Part shown: piece by piece, positions 53,566-61,097 of the stretch
How positions within the stretch are numbered: position 1 is the first letter of the stretch
How the letters are laid out: every line of letters begins with the position of its first letter
Source: Bacteroidales bacterium
GTDB taxonomy: Bacteria; Bacteroidota; Bacteroidia; Bacteroidales; UBA932
Assembly: GCA_012839605.1 (NCBI GenBank)
Contig: DUNA01000065.1
Span: 1 to 61,110 of the forward strand
DNA length: 61,110 nt
Direction of reading: 5' to 3'
Made by a program: the position numbers and the translations under genes
The notes under the pieces: model-generated
Seen by the model: only the letters and a program-made list of their open reading frames with translations
The model's database searches: none
What the model was told of the DNA's origin: nothing

Positions 53566-53688
53566 GGCGCACTCCTAGATTGGATCTAGCGCGCCATTCA
53601 GTTTTTACAAAAACGCAATAGCCTGTTAATGTGTTACTTGGAAATTACCGAGGAAAAAGTGGCGCGCTTGATCCAATCTGGCACACCA
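53566..53688. repeat. REPIN B8: family B pair upstream of the DUF4143 ATPase
   Basis: Left arm 53566-53596 (GCGCACTCCTAGATTGGATC, then TAGCGCGCC) preceded by a stray CCCAGATCA; right arm 53660-53688 as in B7; spacer 63 bases. Confidence 0.88.
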
Positions 53689-53724
53689 AAATAATGCACT
53701 TATGAACTAATCTTAGTAAAAAAA

Positions 53725-53815
53725 TGGCGCACTAACACATTAGATGTAGCACGCCAAAAGTGATTTTTCTTTTAATTCTTCTTTCACACACAAAAATATT
53801 ACTACAGCTCTTGCC
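53725..53815. repeat. REP B9: degenerate family B arm with the B5-type flank
   Basis: Arm 53725-53757 (GGCGCACTAACACATTAGAT, then GTAGCACGCCA). The next 58 bases (AGTGATTTTTCTTTT, TTCTTCTTTCACAC) match those following B5 at 47002-47065. Confidence 0.7.
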
Positions 53816-53862
53816 CCAACTCTTGCCCTAACTCTTGCCCCAACTCTTGCCCTCACTCCTCA
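53808..53862. repeat. 12-base tandem repeat downstream of hipA
   Basis: Four copies of CTCTTGCCCCAA with a C/T change, directly before the hipA stop. 53487-53869 holds no gene, only the operator, repeats B8/B9 and this array. Confidence 0.75.
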
Positions 53863-53869
53863 CCCAAAG

Positions 53870-55168
53870 TCACTTTACAAAGCTTTTCTGCAACGTATCC
53901 TCAATTTGTTTGCTGTGATCTTTATTGACATCCGCCATTTTTGCGTATGTTGTCCATTGAGCAACCACTTCGGTTATGTGTTCAATTATATCTGTAACGT
54001 TCCGTATATCCGTTTTTTTACCTACGGTAATCAAATCATCTTGCGTAAAATTATCACGCTTACCATTCAAAGACAATTGGTGTTGATTTGTCCATTTACC
54101 GGACGGCGAATAGGAATAACATAGATCGTAGGCAGGTGCCAACGACCATTCTCCCTCCCGATTCATGATAAATGAGTGGTTTTTGGTATGATCATCGTGG
54201 TTGAAGGCAATCACATTAAACACCATGCGCCGGTACATCTGTTCCATATCTGAATAAGGAAGGTGCAATTGGCGCATTATCCGGAAGAGTTGTTCGTAGG
54301 AGTACCTGTCATCTCTGTCGTAATGAGCCATAGCACAAAATGTCTGGGTATGGAATTTATCACCGTTGTCACTTCTATCAAAGCGTTTGGTCATAAAATG
54401 CGCTTTATCATTTTCATGCAAAAGTTGGCATTCAGTCATCTGAATGCCGCAATCAACAGCCATCTTGTGGTACGCATACTCAATCCTGCCAATACCGGTT
54501 GGGTTATCCTTTATCATACCACCCTCCATTCCATCAAATTTCAATATCCAGTAAGTAAATCCTTCCGGTGCCTTAACCTGACCGGATCTTACTTCCTTCG
54601 TTTTTTTATTAAATGCAATGATTGCCTTTGGTTTTGCTCCTCCCGCGGACGTACCTACTTTTAAAACATCAATGATTTCTTTTTCATTTCTCTCCAAATC
54701 AGCATGAAATACTCTTCTTTTATTTAATACTTCATTAGCCAATGCAACTAACGCTGGTATTTCTAACCTGGAAGATTCATTCAACACGTTGTCGGCAATT
54801 GTGGGTTCATACTCCAGAGCTCCCATTCCTCTTTTTCCAATATAACATAATCGGTCCAAGGGTGTTATGCTTACAGACATCCCATGACTTGCAAACCATG
54901 CGTCAATTACACTATTACCGTAATCATCAGGCAACGAATCGGCAATTAACCCGGGTAACCCCTTAAATGTTTTTGAGCTAAGCGTTGGAAACGAGAAAAT
55001 ACGTTCACCACGAACCAAATCTGCATATGGCATAGTCAAAGGAGCTAAATCTATTTTATCCCTGACGAATGATTCCAAAAATTCAATAACGGCATATTCT
55101 TTTTTTGAATCCCATACTATTACAGCTACCTCTTTCTCCCAAAGAGAAATTTTTACCGGTATATTCAT
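53870..55168 (-). CDS. hipA: HipA-type serine/threonine kinase toxin
   Basis: 432 residues. An N-terminal HipA subdomain, SFPTLSSKTFKGLPGLIADS and LPDDYGN, then the kinase part: GTSAGGAKPKAIIAF (phosphate loop), FMTKRFDRSDNG, the catalytic loop NVIAFNHDDHTKNHSFIM (about residue 322) and SLAPAYDLCYS. HipA toxins phosphorylate a translation factor (GltX in Escherichia coli) and cause dormancy. It overlaps hipB by four bases (ATGA). Complete, with all catalytic blocks. Confidence 0.92.
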   Translation of the reverse strand: MNIPVKISLWEKEVAVIVWDSKKEYAVIEFLESFVRDKIDLAPLTMPYADLVRGERIFSFPTLSSKTFKGLPGLIADSLPDDYGNSVIDAWFASHGMSVSITPLDRLCYIGKRGMGALEYEPTIADNVLNESSRLEIPALVALANEVLNKRRVFHADLERNEKEIIDVLKVGTSAGGAKPKAIIAFNKKTKEVRSGQVKAPEGFTYWILKFDGMEGGMIKDNPTGIGRIEYAYHKMAVDCGIQMTECQLLHENDKAHFMTKRFDRSDNGDKFHTQTFCAMAHYDRDDRYSYEQLFRIMRQLHLPYSDMEQMYRRMVFNVIAFNHDDHTKNHSFIMNREGEWSLAPAYDLCYSYSPSGKWTNQHQLSLNGKRDNFTQDDLITVGKKTDIRNVTDIIEHITEVVAQWTTYAKMADVNKDHSKQIEDTLQKSFVK

Positions 55169-55476
55169 TGCCCTGTCTTTTTATGCCGAATTCGCTTTGG
55201 CTGTTTACCCGCCAACTTCATTAGTTCAACCGGGCTGATTTCCAGCTCGGGTAGCAACAATTCCAGATTATCTAACAAGCGTAACCCCCTCATTGCAGCT
55301 ATAAGCATGCTCAGGGATACTGAATTACCTTTCTCTATTTGAGCAACAGTAAAAACACTTATACCCGCTTTCTCAGCAAGTTGTTGCTGCGTAAGTTTCT
55401 TTCTTAGTCGGTAGTTTTTAATTCTTCTGCCGATTTCCTGAATAACTTCTGTATTACTTAAACTGTTCCAATCCAT
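55165..55476 (-). CDS. hipB: HipB-type antitoxin and repressor
   Basis: 103 residues with an XRE helix-turn-helix (IGRRIKNYRLRKKLTQQQLA, EKAGISVFTVAQIEKGNSVS) and a basic C-terminus (KQPKRIRHKKTGQ). It should bind HipA and repress the operon. Its stop and the hipA start overlap as ATGA. Confidence 0.9.
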   Translation of the reverse strand: MDWNSLSNTEVIQEIGRRIKNYRLRKKLTQQQLAEKAGISVFTVAQIEKGNSVSLSMLIAAMRGLRLLDNLELLLPELEISPVELMKLAGKQPKRIRHKKTGQ

Positions 55477-55534
55477 ATCTTATTTTATAATGAAATCATT
55501 GCAAAGATTGGAATATTAATTTAATATAACAATA

Positions 55535-55555
55535 GTATATACATAGTTTATATAC
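55535..55555. promoter_or_regulatory. Inverted repeat upstream of hipBA
   Basis: GTATATA (55535-55541) and TATATAC (55549-55555) about 60 bases before hipB. Possible HipB site; AT-rich, so chance is not excluded. Confidence 0.35.
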
Positions 55556-55610
55556 ACAAACTGCATATTACAGATGTATTTACTGTTGTTAAATGAGTAT
55601 TTTTAAAGGA

Positions 55611-55639
55611 GCGCACTCCCAGATCAGATCTGACCCGCC
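55611..55639. repeat. REP B10: family B arm supplying the 3' end of DUF4143 ATPase copy 2
   Basis: GCGCACTCCCAGATCAGATC then TGACCCGCC. On the minus strand it gives CAG ATC TGA, the last two codons and stop of the ATPase. No right arm found nearby. Confidence 0.8.
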
Positions 55640-56781
55640 GCCTCTCTATAAGGAACAACCGTAATACCACTACTACGCACTTGCTTACTATCTCCCGCAT
55701 AGATTATCCATCCTCTCTCCTCACCCGAAATTTTTAGCCACTCAGTAAGCGAGCCAAAGTAATCGCTTGTAATGGTTTGTCCGGATTTAATTTCTATCGG
55801 CACCAAGCCGTCGGGCTTCTCAATTAGTAAATCAACTTCTCTCCCAAGGCTGTCACGCCAAAAATAGAGATTGCTCAACTTGCCTTGCTTGTATCTGTTT
55901 TTCAAAAAATCAACCACAATCATGTTTTCAAACAGTGCACCTCTTAAGGGATGCAGCTTCAGTTGATTTGCATTCTCAATACCCAGCAAAGCCGAGGCCA
56001 CCCCTGTGTCGTAAAAATACAATTTGGGCATCTTCACAATGCGCTTGTTGAAATTCTTGTGGTAAGGCTGCAATCTGAAAACAATAAAACTCGCTTCTAA
56101 AACAGACAGCCAAGCAGCAATTGTTTTGTTATCCACACCTGTTTCAACGGCCAGATTGTTCACGTTCAACAACTGCCCAATGCGTCCGGCACACAAACGT
56201 AAAAAGCGTTCAAAGCTCGTCAGGTTTGTGATATTACGTATCAACCTGACATCACGCTCTACGTATGTTCTAATATAATTGGCGAAATACCTACTTGTCT
56301 CTGCCTCCGTTTCGTCATTATGGAGAGCCGGGTAGAAACCTTTATACAACAAATCGTTAACCGGCAACTCGGGGTTTGGCAACTCACCTAAAGATAAAGG
56401 CAATAAAAACAGGTACCCCACCCTTCCCGCCAGACTCTGAGATATATTTTCTTGCAAAAGAAAATTGTTTGACCCGGTTAGTATAAACCTTCCACACGCA
56501 GCGTCCTCATCAAGCAACTGCTGTAAATAAGAAAAGATATCGGGAGTACGCTGCACCTCATCTAGAATGGCTCCTTCAGGAAAACCTGCCAAAAAACCTC
56601 GCGGATCCTCCAAAGCAAAATTTCTTGTATCCGGGTTCTCCAAACTCACGTACTCCTTGTCGGGAAAAGTCATGCGAACCAACGTCGTTTTTCCCGATTG
56701 CCGAGGCCCCACTACAGCCACCGCTCTAAACTGCCCGGCCAATGATCGAAGCTCTTCCTGAGCCTGTCGTGCGATTTTCAT
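55624..56781 (-). CDS. DUF4143-type AAA ATPase, copy 2
   Basis: 385 residues. VAVVGPRQSGKTTLVRMTFP (Walker A), GAILDEVQRTPDIFSYLQ (Walker B), ILTGSNNFLL, SLAGRVGYLFLLPLSLGEL, then DUF4143 with LYFWRDSLGREVDLLIE and PIEIKSGQTITSDYF. Richer in GC than copy 1, so the two were probably acquired separately rather than duplicated in place. Its C-terminus ends AAGQI with the stop inside REP B10. A full Bacteroidetes promoter lies within a perfect palindrome upstream. Confidence 0.87.
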   Translation of the reverse strand: MKIARQAQEELRSLAGQFRAVAVVGPRQSGKTTLVRMTFPDKEYVSLENPDTRNFALEDPRGFLAGFPEGAILDEVQRTPDIFSYLQQLLDEDAACGRFILTGSNNFLLQENISQSLAGRVGYLFLLPLSLGELPNPELPVNDLLYKGFYPALHNDETEAETSRYFANYIRTYVERDVRLIRNITNLTSFERFLRLCAGRIGQLLNVNNLAVETGVDNKTIAAWLSVLEASFIVFRLQPYHKNFNKRIVKMPKLYFYDTGVASALLGIENANQLKLHPLRGALFENMIVVDFLKNRYKQGKLSNLYFWRDSLGREVDLLIEKPDGLVPIEIKSGQTITSDYFGSLTEWLKISGEERGWIIYAGDSKQVRSSGITVVPYREAAGQI

Positions 56782-56808
56782 ATTTTAATAATAAGGTAAA
56801 TACACATA

Positions 56809-56844
56809 CAAAAATACAATTTTGGAATTGAATTCCAAAATTGT
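56809..56844 (-). promoter_or_regulatory. Promoter overlapping a perfect 29-base palindrome, DUF4143 ATPase copy 2
   Basis: Palindrome 56816-56844: ACAATTTTGGAATT, G, AATTCCAAAATTGT. Minus-strand boxes TTTG (56836-56839), 19 bases, TATTTTTG (56809-56816). The -33 box lies inside the palindrome, so a bound repressor would block transcription. Confidence 0.7.
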
Positions 56845-56859
56845 ATAACTACCGTCCAG

Positions 56860-56884
56860 CTCTGGATCAAATCTGACGCACCAC
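56860..56884. repeat. REP B11: degenerate family B half-arm
   Basis: CTGGATCAAATCTGACGCAC resembles the right-arm core (TTGATCCAATCTGGCACACC) and lies 18 bases from the hipT stop. Confidence 0.55.
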
Positions 56885-56901
56885 CAGGTACACCAAATCG
56901 C

Positions 56902-57828
56902 TCATAGCCCAATCTTTTTCTGTTTGCTATGGATAATTTGCAGGTATTTTTCTTTATACTCCTCACTTAAAAAGCTTCTCTCCACCCAATCTTGCACTTG
57001 ATTTATTTCTTGAGAAAAGTCTTCATATATATTATCTCGAGCTTTTTCTGAAATTCCTAAATTGTATGCAAACTGATCAAAATCTAAACGTTGTATGTTT
57101 CTCTTACGTCCGTTTAAAGTTAAAGCCAAGTCTTCTTTGTCCTTCGGATAGATGAGATTCACATTTAGAAGATCATAAGCCGGGGACAAGAGAATGCCTT
57201 TATCTGTATGCATTATCGAGAAGTTTTTCAAATGCATATCGTTATTCCCGGTTAAAAAGGAGAATAAAACCAATCTAAAATATTTGTTTACATCTAAGCC
57301 GGTATTGGTAGCGTATTGCTTGATGATTTTACCGGCACGCTCGTAGGAACTTTTATATTTTTGCTCTGTCAACATTCCCGATAATTGACATAAATCCTCT
57401 ACATGAACTTTCTTACCATCTACACGGTCAAAGCGTTTTGTAATATAAACCAATTCTCCGGTAGTCGTTTGAATCAGAGCATGTTCAGCCGTTTCCATCT
57501 TAAATACCTTTGCCAGGTGCATAGTTACATCTTCTACTTCCGGCATATAGGCATAATCATCTGATTGCGGCTTGAGGATGTATTCTCCCCACAAGCCTAC
57601 CAGCGTTAACCTCCGCTGCCCTCTATCACCCTCAATAGTTAAAGAGATCTTAGGTTGAACGCCTGTCAAGGCCAATCGTTTGTTTACGGTACTCTCTGCT
57701 AAGTTCCTTATTATTTCCGGATTGATTTCCAGAACAGGAACATGAGTTGTTCCAAAGAACTTTTTGGAACAACCCAAATGATAGGTGCCAACTTTTACCG
57801 GTTGATAGCAAAACAAACAATTATTCAT
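56902..57828 (-). CDS. hipT: HipT-type kinase toxin of a three-gene HipBST set
   Basis: 308 residues from ATG 57828 (MNNCLFCYQPVKVGTYHLGC). It lacks the HipA N-subdomain and starts with a Cys-x-x-Cys segment, then LALTGVQPKISL (Gly-rich loop with Ser), YITKRFDRVDGKK, the catalytic FLTGNNDMHLKNFSI (about residue 196) and LLSPAYDLLN. In HipBST the N-subdomain is a separate protein (HipS), here the gene just upstream, overlapping by eight bases (ATGAATAA), which decides the start. HipT of Escherichia coli O127 phosphorylates TrpS; the target here is unknown. Confidence 0.87.
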   Translation of the reverse strand: MNNCLFCYQPVKVGTYHLGCSKKFFGTTHVPVLEINPEIIRNLAESTVNKRLALTGVQPKISLTIEGDRGQRRLTLVGLWGEYILKPQSDDYAYMPEVEDVTMHLAKVFKMETAEHALIQTTTGELVYITKRFDRVDGKKVHVEDLCQLSGMLTEQKYKSSYERAGKIIKQYATNTGLDVNKYFRLVLFSFLTGNNDMHLKNFSIMHTDKGILLSPAYDLLNVNLIYPKDKEDLALTLNGRKRNIQRLDFDQFAYNLGISEKARDNIYEDFSQEINQVQDWVERSFLSEEYKEKYLQIIHSKQKKIGL

Positions 57829-58156
57829 GCTTGTCCGCCTCTGCCGGACGTACAGATACAGCTCCAATGGTATCTCTACATAAATTGATTAATAACTCAA
57901 AACGATCGTGCGGGTTGAGCTTCCAGTATTTTTGGCCAATGTGCAACAACCAGCCTTCGGGAATCAAGCCGTCAAAAAACGGAAAGAGCACCTTGCTGTG
58001 GTATTCTTCTTCTGAAAGGGGCAAGGTTAAACTGATAGGCTTCGCATGAGGCATGGCTAAATACTCCTTAGTGTATTGGAATGTGTAACCGTTGTCACTT
58101 TCTATTAAAACACCGGCAAATAAGTCTTGAAAATATATGTTCGCCTGTCGGTTCAT
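57821..58156 (-). CDS. hipS: HipS-type antitoxin (HipA N-subdomain as a separate protein)
   Basis: 111 residues matching the N-terminal subdomain 1 of HipA: QDLFAGVLIESDNGYTFQYT, SLTLPLSEEEY, LFPFFDGLIPEGWLL. In HipBST systems this small protein neutralises HipT, while HipB is the DNA-binding part. It overlaps hipB by four bases (ATGA) and hipT by eight. Complete. Confidence 0.87.
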   Translation of the reverse strand: MNRQANIYFQDLFAGVLIESDNGYTFQYTKEYLAMPHAKPISLTLPLSEEEYHSKVLFPFFDGLIPEGWLLHIGQKYWKLNPHDRFELLINLCRDTIGAVSVRPAEADKHE

Positions 58157-58359
58157 TCCACCCTACCTTTATCAATTACACCTACTTCCTTTCCGAATAA
58201 CGCCAATACATCATTTACTTTATCCAGCCGTAACGTTTTCTTTCCTTGCTCCAGATCACGAACAAAACGCAGTCCTACACCGGCATGTTTAGCCAGATCT
58301 ACTTGCGTTAAATTCAATTCCTTGCGTTTTTGCTTTACAAAATCTATGATAGAATTCAT
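58153..58359 (-). CDS. hipB: HipB-type regulator of the HipBST set
   Basis: 68 residues, an XRE helix-turn-helix: VKQKRKELNLTQVDLAKHAG, VGLRFVRDLEQGKKTLRLDK, VNDVLALFG. First gene of the operon. Three ATACCC..GGGTAT palindromes upstream at exact 40-base centre spacing are its probable binding sites. Confidence 0.9.
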   Translation of the reverse strand: MNSIIDFVKQKRKELNLTQVDLAKHAGVGLRFVRDLEQGKKTLRLDKVNDVLALFGKEVGVIDKGRVE

Positions 58360-58362
58360 GTC

Positions 58363-58459
58363 TATACCTTTCAGGGTATAAATATACGAAAATATTTAAA
58401 ACAACACCCTAACGGGTATAAATTATGCTGAAATTACTGAATTATACCCTTTAGGGTAT
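58363..58459. promoter_or_regulatory. Three evenly spaced operators upstream of hipBST
   Basis: O1 58363-58380 (TATACC TTTCAG GGTATA), O2 58406-58417 (ACCC TAAC GGGT), O3 58444-58459 (ATACCC TTTA GGGTAT). Centres at 58371.5, 58411.5 and 58451.5, that is 40 bases apart. O1 lies four bases before the hipB start codon. Confidence 0.75.
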
Positions 58460-58762
58460 TGAGTTTCTTGCCGAGGCCGCCGAGAACCCGGCGGAAGGTT
58501 TTCAAGTGCGAATCACTATTGTCCCGGAACGCTGGTACACATTCAACCAGAATGGTGGTAAACTATACTCCAGAATCTCCACTTTTACTTTGGAAACAAA
58601 AGTAAAAAGTTCTTATTAGCCCTGCAATATGTGTTTTATCGGATGCTTACTTTTAAACTCTAAATAATAAAAGATGTAATCGGGTTTAGCATTCGTGTAG
58701 ATAATATTGCAAAAATCTCTTTCATTTGGCTTCTGGTAATAGGCAACCTTTGTTCATATATC
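58460..58762. other. Gap between hipBST and qatD; possible gene remnant
   Basis: A GC-rich patch at 58461-58530 begins a start-less plus frame (EFLAEAAENPAEGFQVRITI, to a TAG at 58618) that reads like a piece of a protein. No family recognised. The remainder to 58762 is AT-rich with no gene or clear hairpin. Confidence 0.35.
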
Positions 58763-59503
58763 TTATTGCCAACTCTTTTCTGGCTCCTGCAGTTCTTTAA
58801 AATTATCCCAAAGAATATTCTCCATTTGTTCAGCAGAAAAGCTTTTTATAACTGCTATTCCTTCTATGATTTTATTAATTAACTCTACAGTATAATTAGC
58901 ACTACCATAAATTAAAGGACTGTCAGTCTCAATTAATATTTTATCTGAAGGTATTTCCATAATTATCTTTTTTCCCGCCAAGGAATTTACCATGCTATAA
59001 TTAACAGAAAAATAATACCCTTTATTAATAGCTTGTCTAAGACTTTGTGTTGTACCAGAATACCAATGAAGAATAGCTTTACTATTGAAATTATTACCAA
59101 CTACAGAAATTATTTCATCTACAGCGGCTCTTGAATGTATTGTTAATATTTTATTTCCTAATCTATTACATTCACTTATAAGTTTTTCAAAAAAAGCAAT
59201 CTGTAGATTTCTATTTTCATTTCCTAATTTCATGTCTATGCCTACTTCTCCAATATATTTCGCTGAGGGAAGTAACCTCCACATCTCTGGAATATATTTT
59301 TTGTATTGGAATAATAGTTCAGGATGGAAACCTAGAGCAATTTTTACATATTTACTTTCTATCTTTTTCAATAGCTTTTCGTAAAGTGGGGGAAGGTTTG
59401 TTACTGCAATTGTTAATATTTTATTCTTTTCAATTTCCTTTAAAGTTAAAGATAATGATTTCTGTAAATCTAAGTGACAATGAGTATCATAGAGTTTAGC
59501 CAT
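58763..59503 (-). CDS. qatD: TatD-like hydrolase of a Qat defence system
   Basis: 246 residues from ATG 59503. LYDTHCHLDLQ, ALGFHPELL, YIGEVGIDMKL, LTIHSRAA and LIETDSPLIYG are the metal-binding blocks of TatD deoxyribonucleases. It overlaps the QueC-like gene by eight bases. In QatABCD anti-phage systems a TatD-like protein follows a QueC-like protein in this order, so the context decides the name over the housekeeping tatD. Low GC like its partner. Confidence 0.85.
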   Translation of the reverse strand: MAKLYDTHCHLDLQKSLSLTLKEIEKNKILTIAVTNLPPLYEKLLKKIESKYVKIALGFHPELLFQYKKYIPEMWRLLPSAKYIGEVGIDMKLGNENRNLQIAFFEKLISECNRLGNKILTIHSRAAVDEIISVVGNNFNSKAILHWYSGTTQSLRQAINKGYYFSVNYSMVNSLAGKKIIMEIPSDKILIETDSPLIYGSANYTVELINKIIEGIAVIKSFSAEQMENILWDNFKELQEPEKSWQ

Positions 59504-60794
59504 TATATTTATCAAGAAGTGTTTTTAATTCATTCATACCTCGAGTGTAAATGCCACAATATTCATCAATATTTTCAGTTATAGGCCCAGAGGTTTGAAT
59601 AGAAAGTGCAGGTTCGGTTTTATTAACGACATAGTCTTTAATGCCAAGCTTAAAGGATCTGAGATTATTTTTTGCTTCACCTTCTTTGAAACCTTTGTCC
59701 CTATATTCAGTTTTATCTAGATTATGTGCAAATTCAATAGCTGCTCTGCGAATCAAGCATGGCAAGCAGTTCCCACAATGTTTAGATTCACTCTCGCCTT
59801 TAAACCTACCAATATCTGGCTTAGAGCACGACATAGTTTCTATAATATTCTCTTTTAAAAAAACCGGATCAATGCAATTTTCAATCATTTCTCCCTTGGT
59901 TTTAAACTGAAAAGGATTATTCAATTTCACCTTTAAATTCAGACTGCTAAGTAATTGCTGTAGCAAACTCATATAATAAGGATGAGTAGTGCGTGTACTA
60001 TTACTACCTAGACGAGTGTTTGTAAATGGTATGTTAAGAGAAATAAAACCGTTTTCCGGAATATGTAAAATAATTTCTTTAGAACATGAAGAAATTAATA
60101 GTATTGCATGTGCAAAAAACATAAATGAGCGAGTACGTGTTGTATCTTCAATTCCTTTTTTTGGTGAAGAATAAAATCGAAAAAAATGATTCAATGATAA
60201 CTTAAAATGATTAGTCAGTTTGTCAATAACTTTATCCTGATAAACACTAACACCTTTACCTCCGCTATGATGACTTACAAACCATACATCTTTATCTTGA
60301 CATAGTATATCGATTGCTCCTACAAATGAATCAAGTCCACCGGATAGCATACATACTGCTTTAGGCCATCTTATCTCAGTATTTCGAGAATTAACATTAA
60401 ATACTATTTTTTCATTTTTATTTAGACAATCTCTTTCTCTGAATTTGAAAAACCATCGGTCACCACTTAAAAAACACAGCATTTTTTCCAAAAGTTTTTT
60501 ATTACTAATCCATTTTTCTAATTCAAATACCGGCATATATATCTTAATACTTCTTGTCCAATTGTCGTCTTCCTTTTTTCTTGAAATCCTCCTGTCCGCA
60601 TAATATACCATAAGGGATATATAAAACAGATCGATTGCCCCTTTTGTAAATACGTCTACTTGATCTAATTGTTTTCTCTTATCTGTCCAAAAAGTGTATT
60701 TGTACTGCTCTTTATTAAATAGATCTACAGTGAAGTCGACGCCATCAATTACAAATTCATCATCTTCTTGAATTCTACATACAATTATTTTCAT
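59496..60794 (-). CDS. qatC: QueC-like protein of a Qat defence system
   Basis: 432 residues. AVCMLSGGLDSFVGAIDIL is the PP-loop ATP motif of QueC, and the cysteines in CSKPDIGRFKGESESKHCGN then CLPC form the zinc site. Unlike housekeeping QueC (about 220 residues) it has a long N-terminal domain (about 1-145), as in QatC. It overlaps the upstream frame by four bases (ATGA) and qatD by eight. QatC is thought to modify a target through a deazaguanine-like chemistry; details unknown. Confidence 0.87.
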   Translation of the reverse strand: MKIIVCRIQEDDEFVIDGVDFTVDLFNKEQYKYTFWTDKRKQLDQVDVFTKGAIDLFYISLMVYYADRRISRKKEDDNWTRSIKIYMPVFELEKWISNKKLLEKMLCFLSGDRWFFKFRERDCLNKNEKIVFNVNSRNTEIRWPKAVCMLSGGLDSFVGAIDILCQDKDVWFVSHHSGGKGVSVYQDKVIDKLTNHFKLSLNHFFRFYSSPKKGIEDTTRTRSFMFFAHAILLISSCSKEIILHIPENGFISLNIPFTNTRLGSNSTRTTHPYYMSLLQQLLSSLNLKVKLNNPFQFKTKGEMIENCIDPVFLKENIIETMSCSKPDIGRFKGESESKHCGNCLPCLIRRAAIEFAHNLDKTEYRDKGFKEGEAKNNLRSFKLGIKDYVVNKTEPALSIQTSGPITENIDEYCGIYTRGMNELKTLLDKYNG

Positions 60795-61045
60795 AACTGA
60801 TCCTCCATTACTTTATAACACTGTTCATATAACGACTCGACTAAAATGCTTACATTTTCTGTATTTGAATTAATAATGGAAAGAGCTTTGTTTTTGAGTG
60901 TAGTTGATACTTTTGCTCTTACATAGTCATTCATCTCTCTCTCAATTAATGCTGCGTTCAATGAATTTTCGGCTTTCGTTTCTATACAATTGCCTAAATC
61001 ATGGTAAGCATCCGATAAAACCCGTCCAACATTGCTAACTCCAAC
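60791..61045 (-). pseudogene. qatB: 3' fragment of the gene preceding qatC (expected qatB)
   Basis: 84 open codons end ILVESLYEQCYKVMEDQL at a TGA that overlaps the qatC ATG. By position it should be qatB, whose function is unknown; I do not recognise the sequence itself. The frame meets a TAG at 61046-61048, which is the edge of the inverted repeat at 61045-61097, so the gene appears cut by an insertion or is frameshifted there. Confidence 0.55.
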
Positions 61046-61097
61046 CTAACTTTTCTAAGTAGTTGTACAAGTTTGTGTGATTTTTGTAAAAGTTAGG
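61045..61097. repeat. Inverted repeat at the window edge, possible IS end
   Basis: Arms CCTAACTTTT (61045-61054) and AAAAGTTAGG (61088-61097). It begins exactly where the qatB-position frame stops. On the minus strand another frame reads HKLVQLLRKVRLELAMLDGF across it. The element continues outside the window. Confidence 0.45.

Noticed and set aside
58455-58620. Start-less plus frame EFLAEAAENPAEGF...
   Set aside because: No start codon, only 55 codons, no recognised family; kept only as a possible remnant in the gap note.
58763-59503. Housekeeping tatD
   Set aside because: It overlaps a long QueC-like gene in the order known for Qat systems and lies in a defence island, so qatD fits better.
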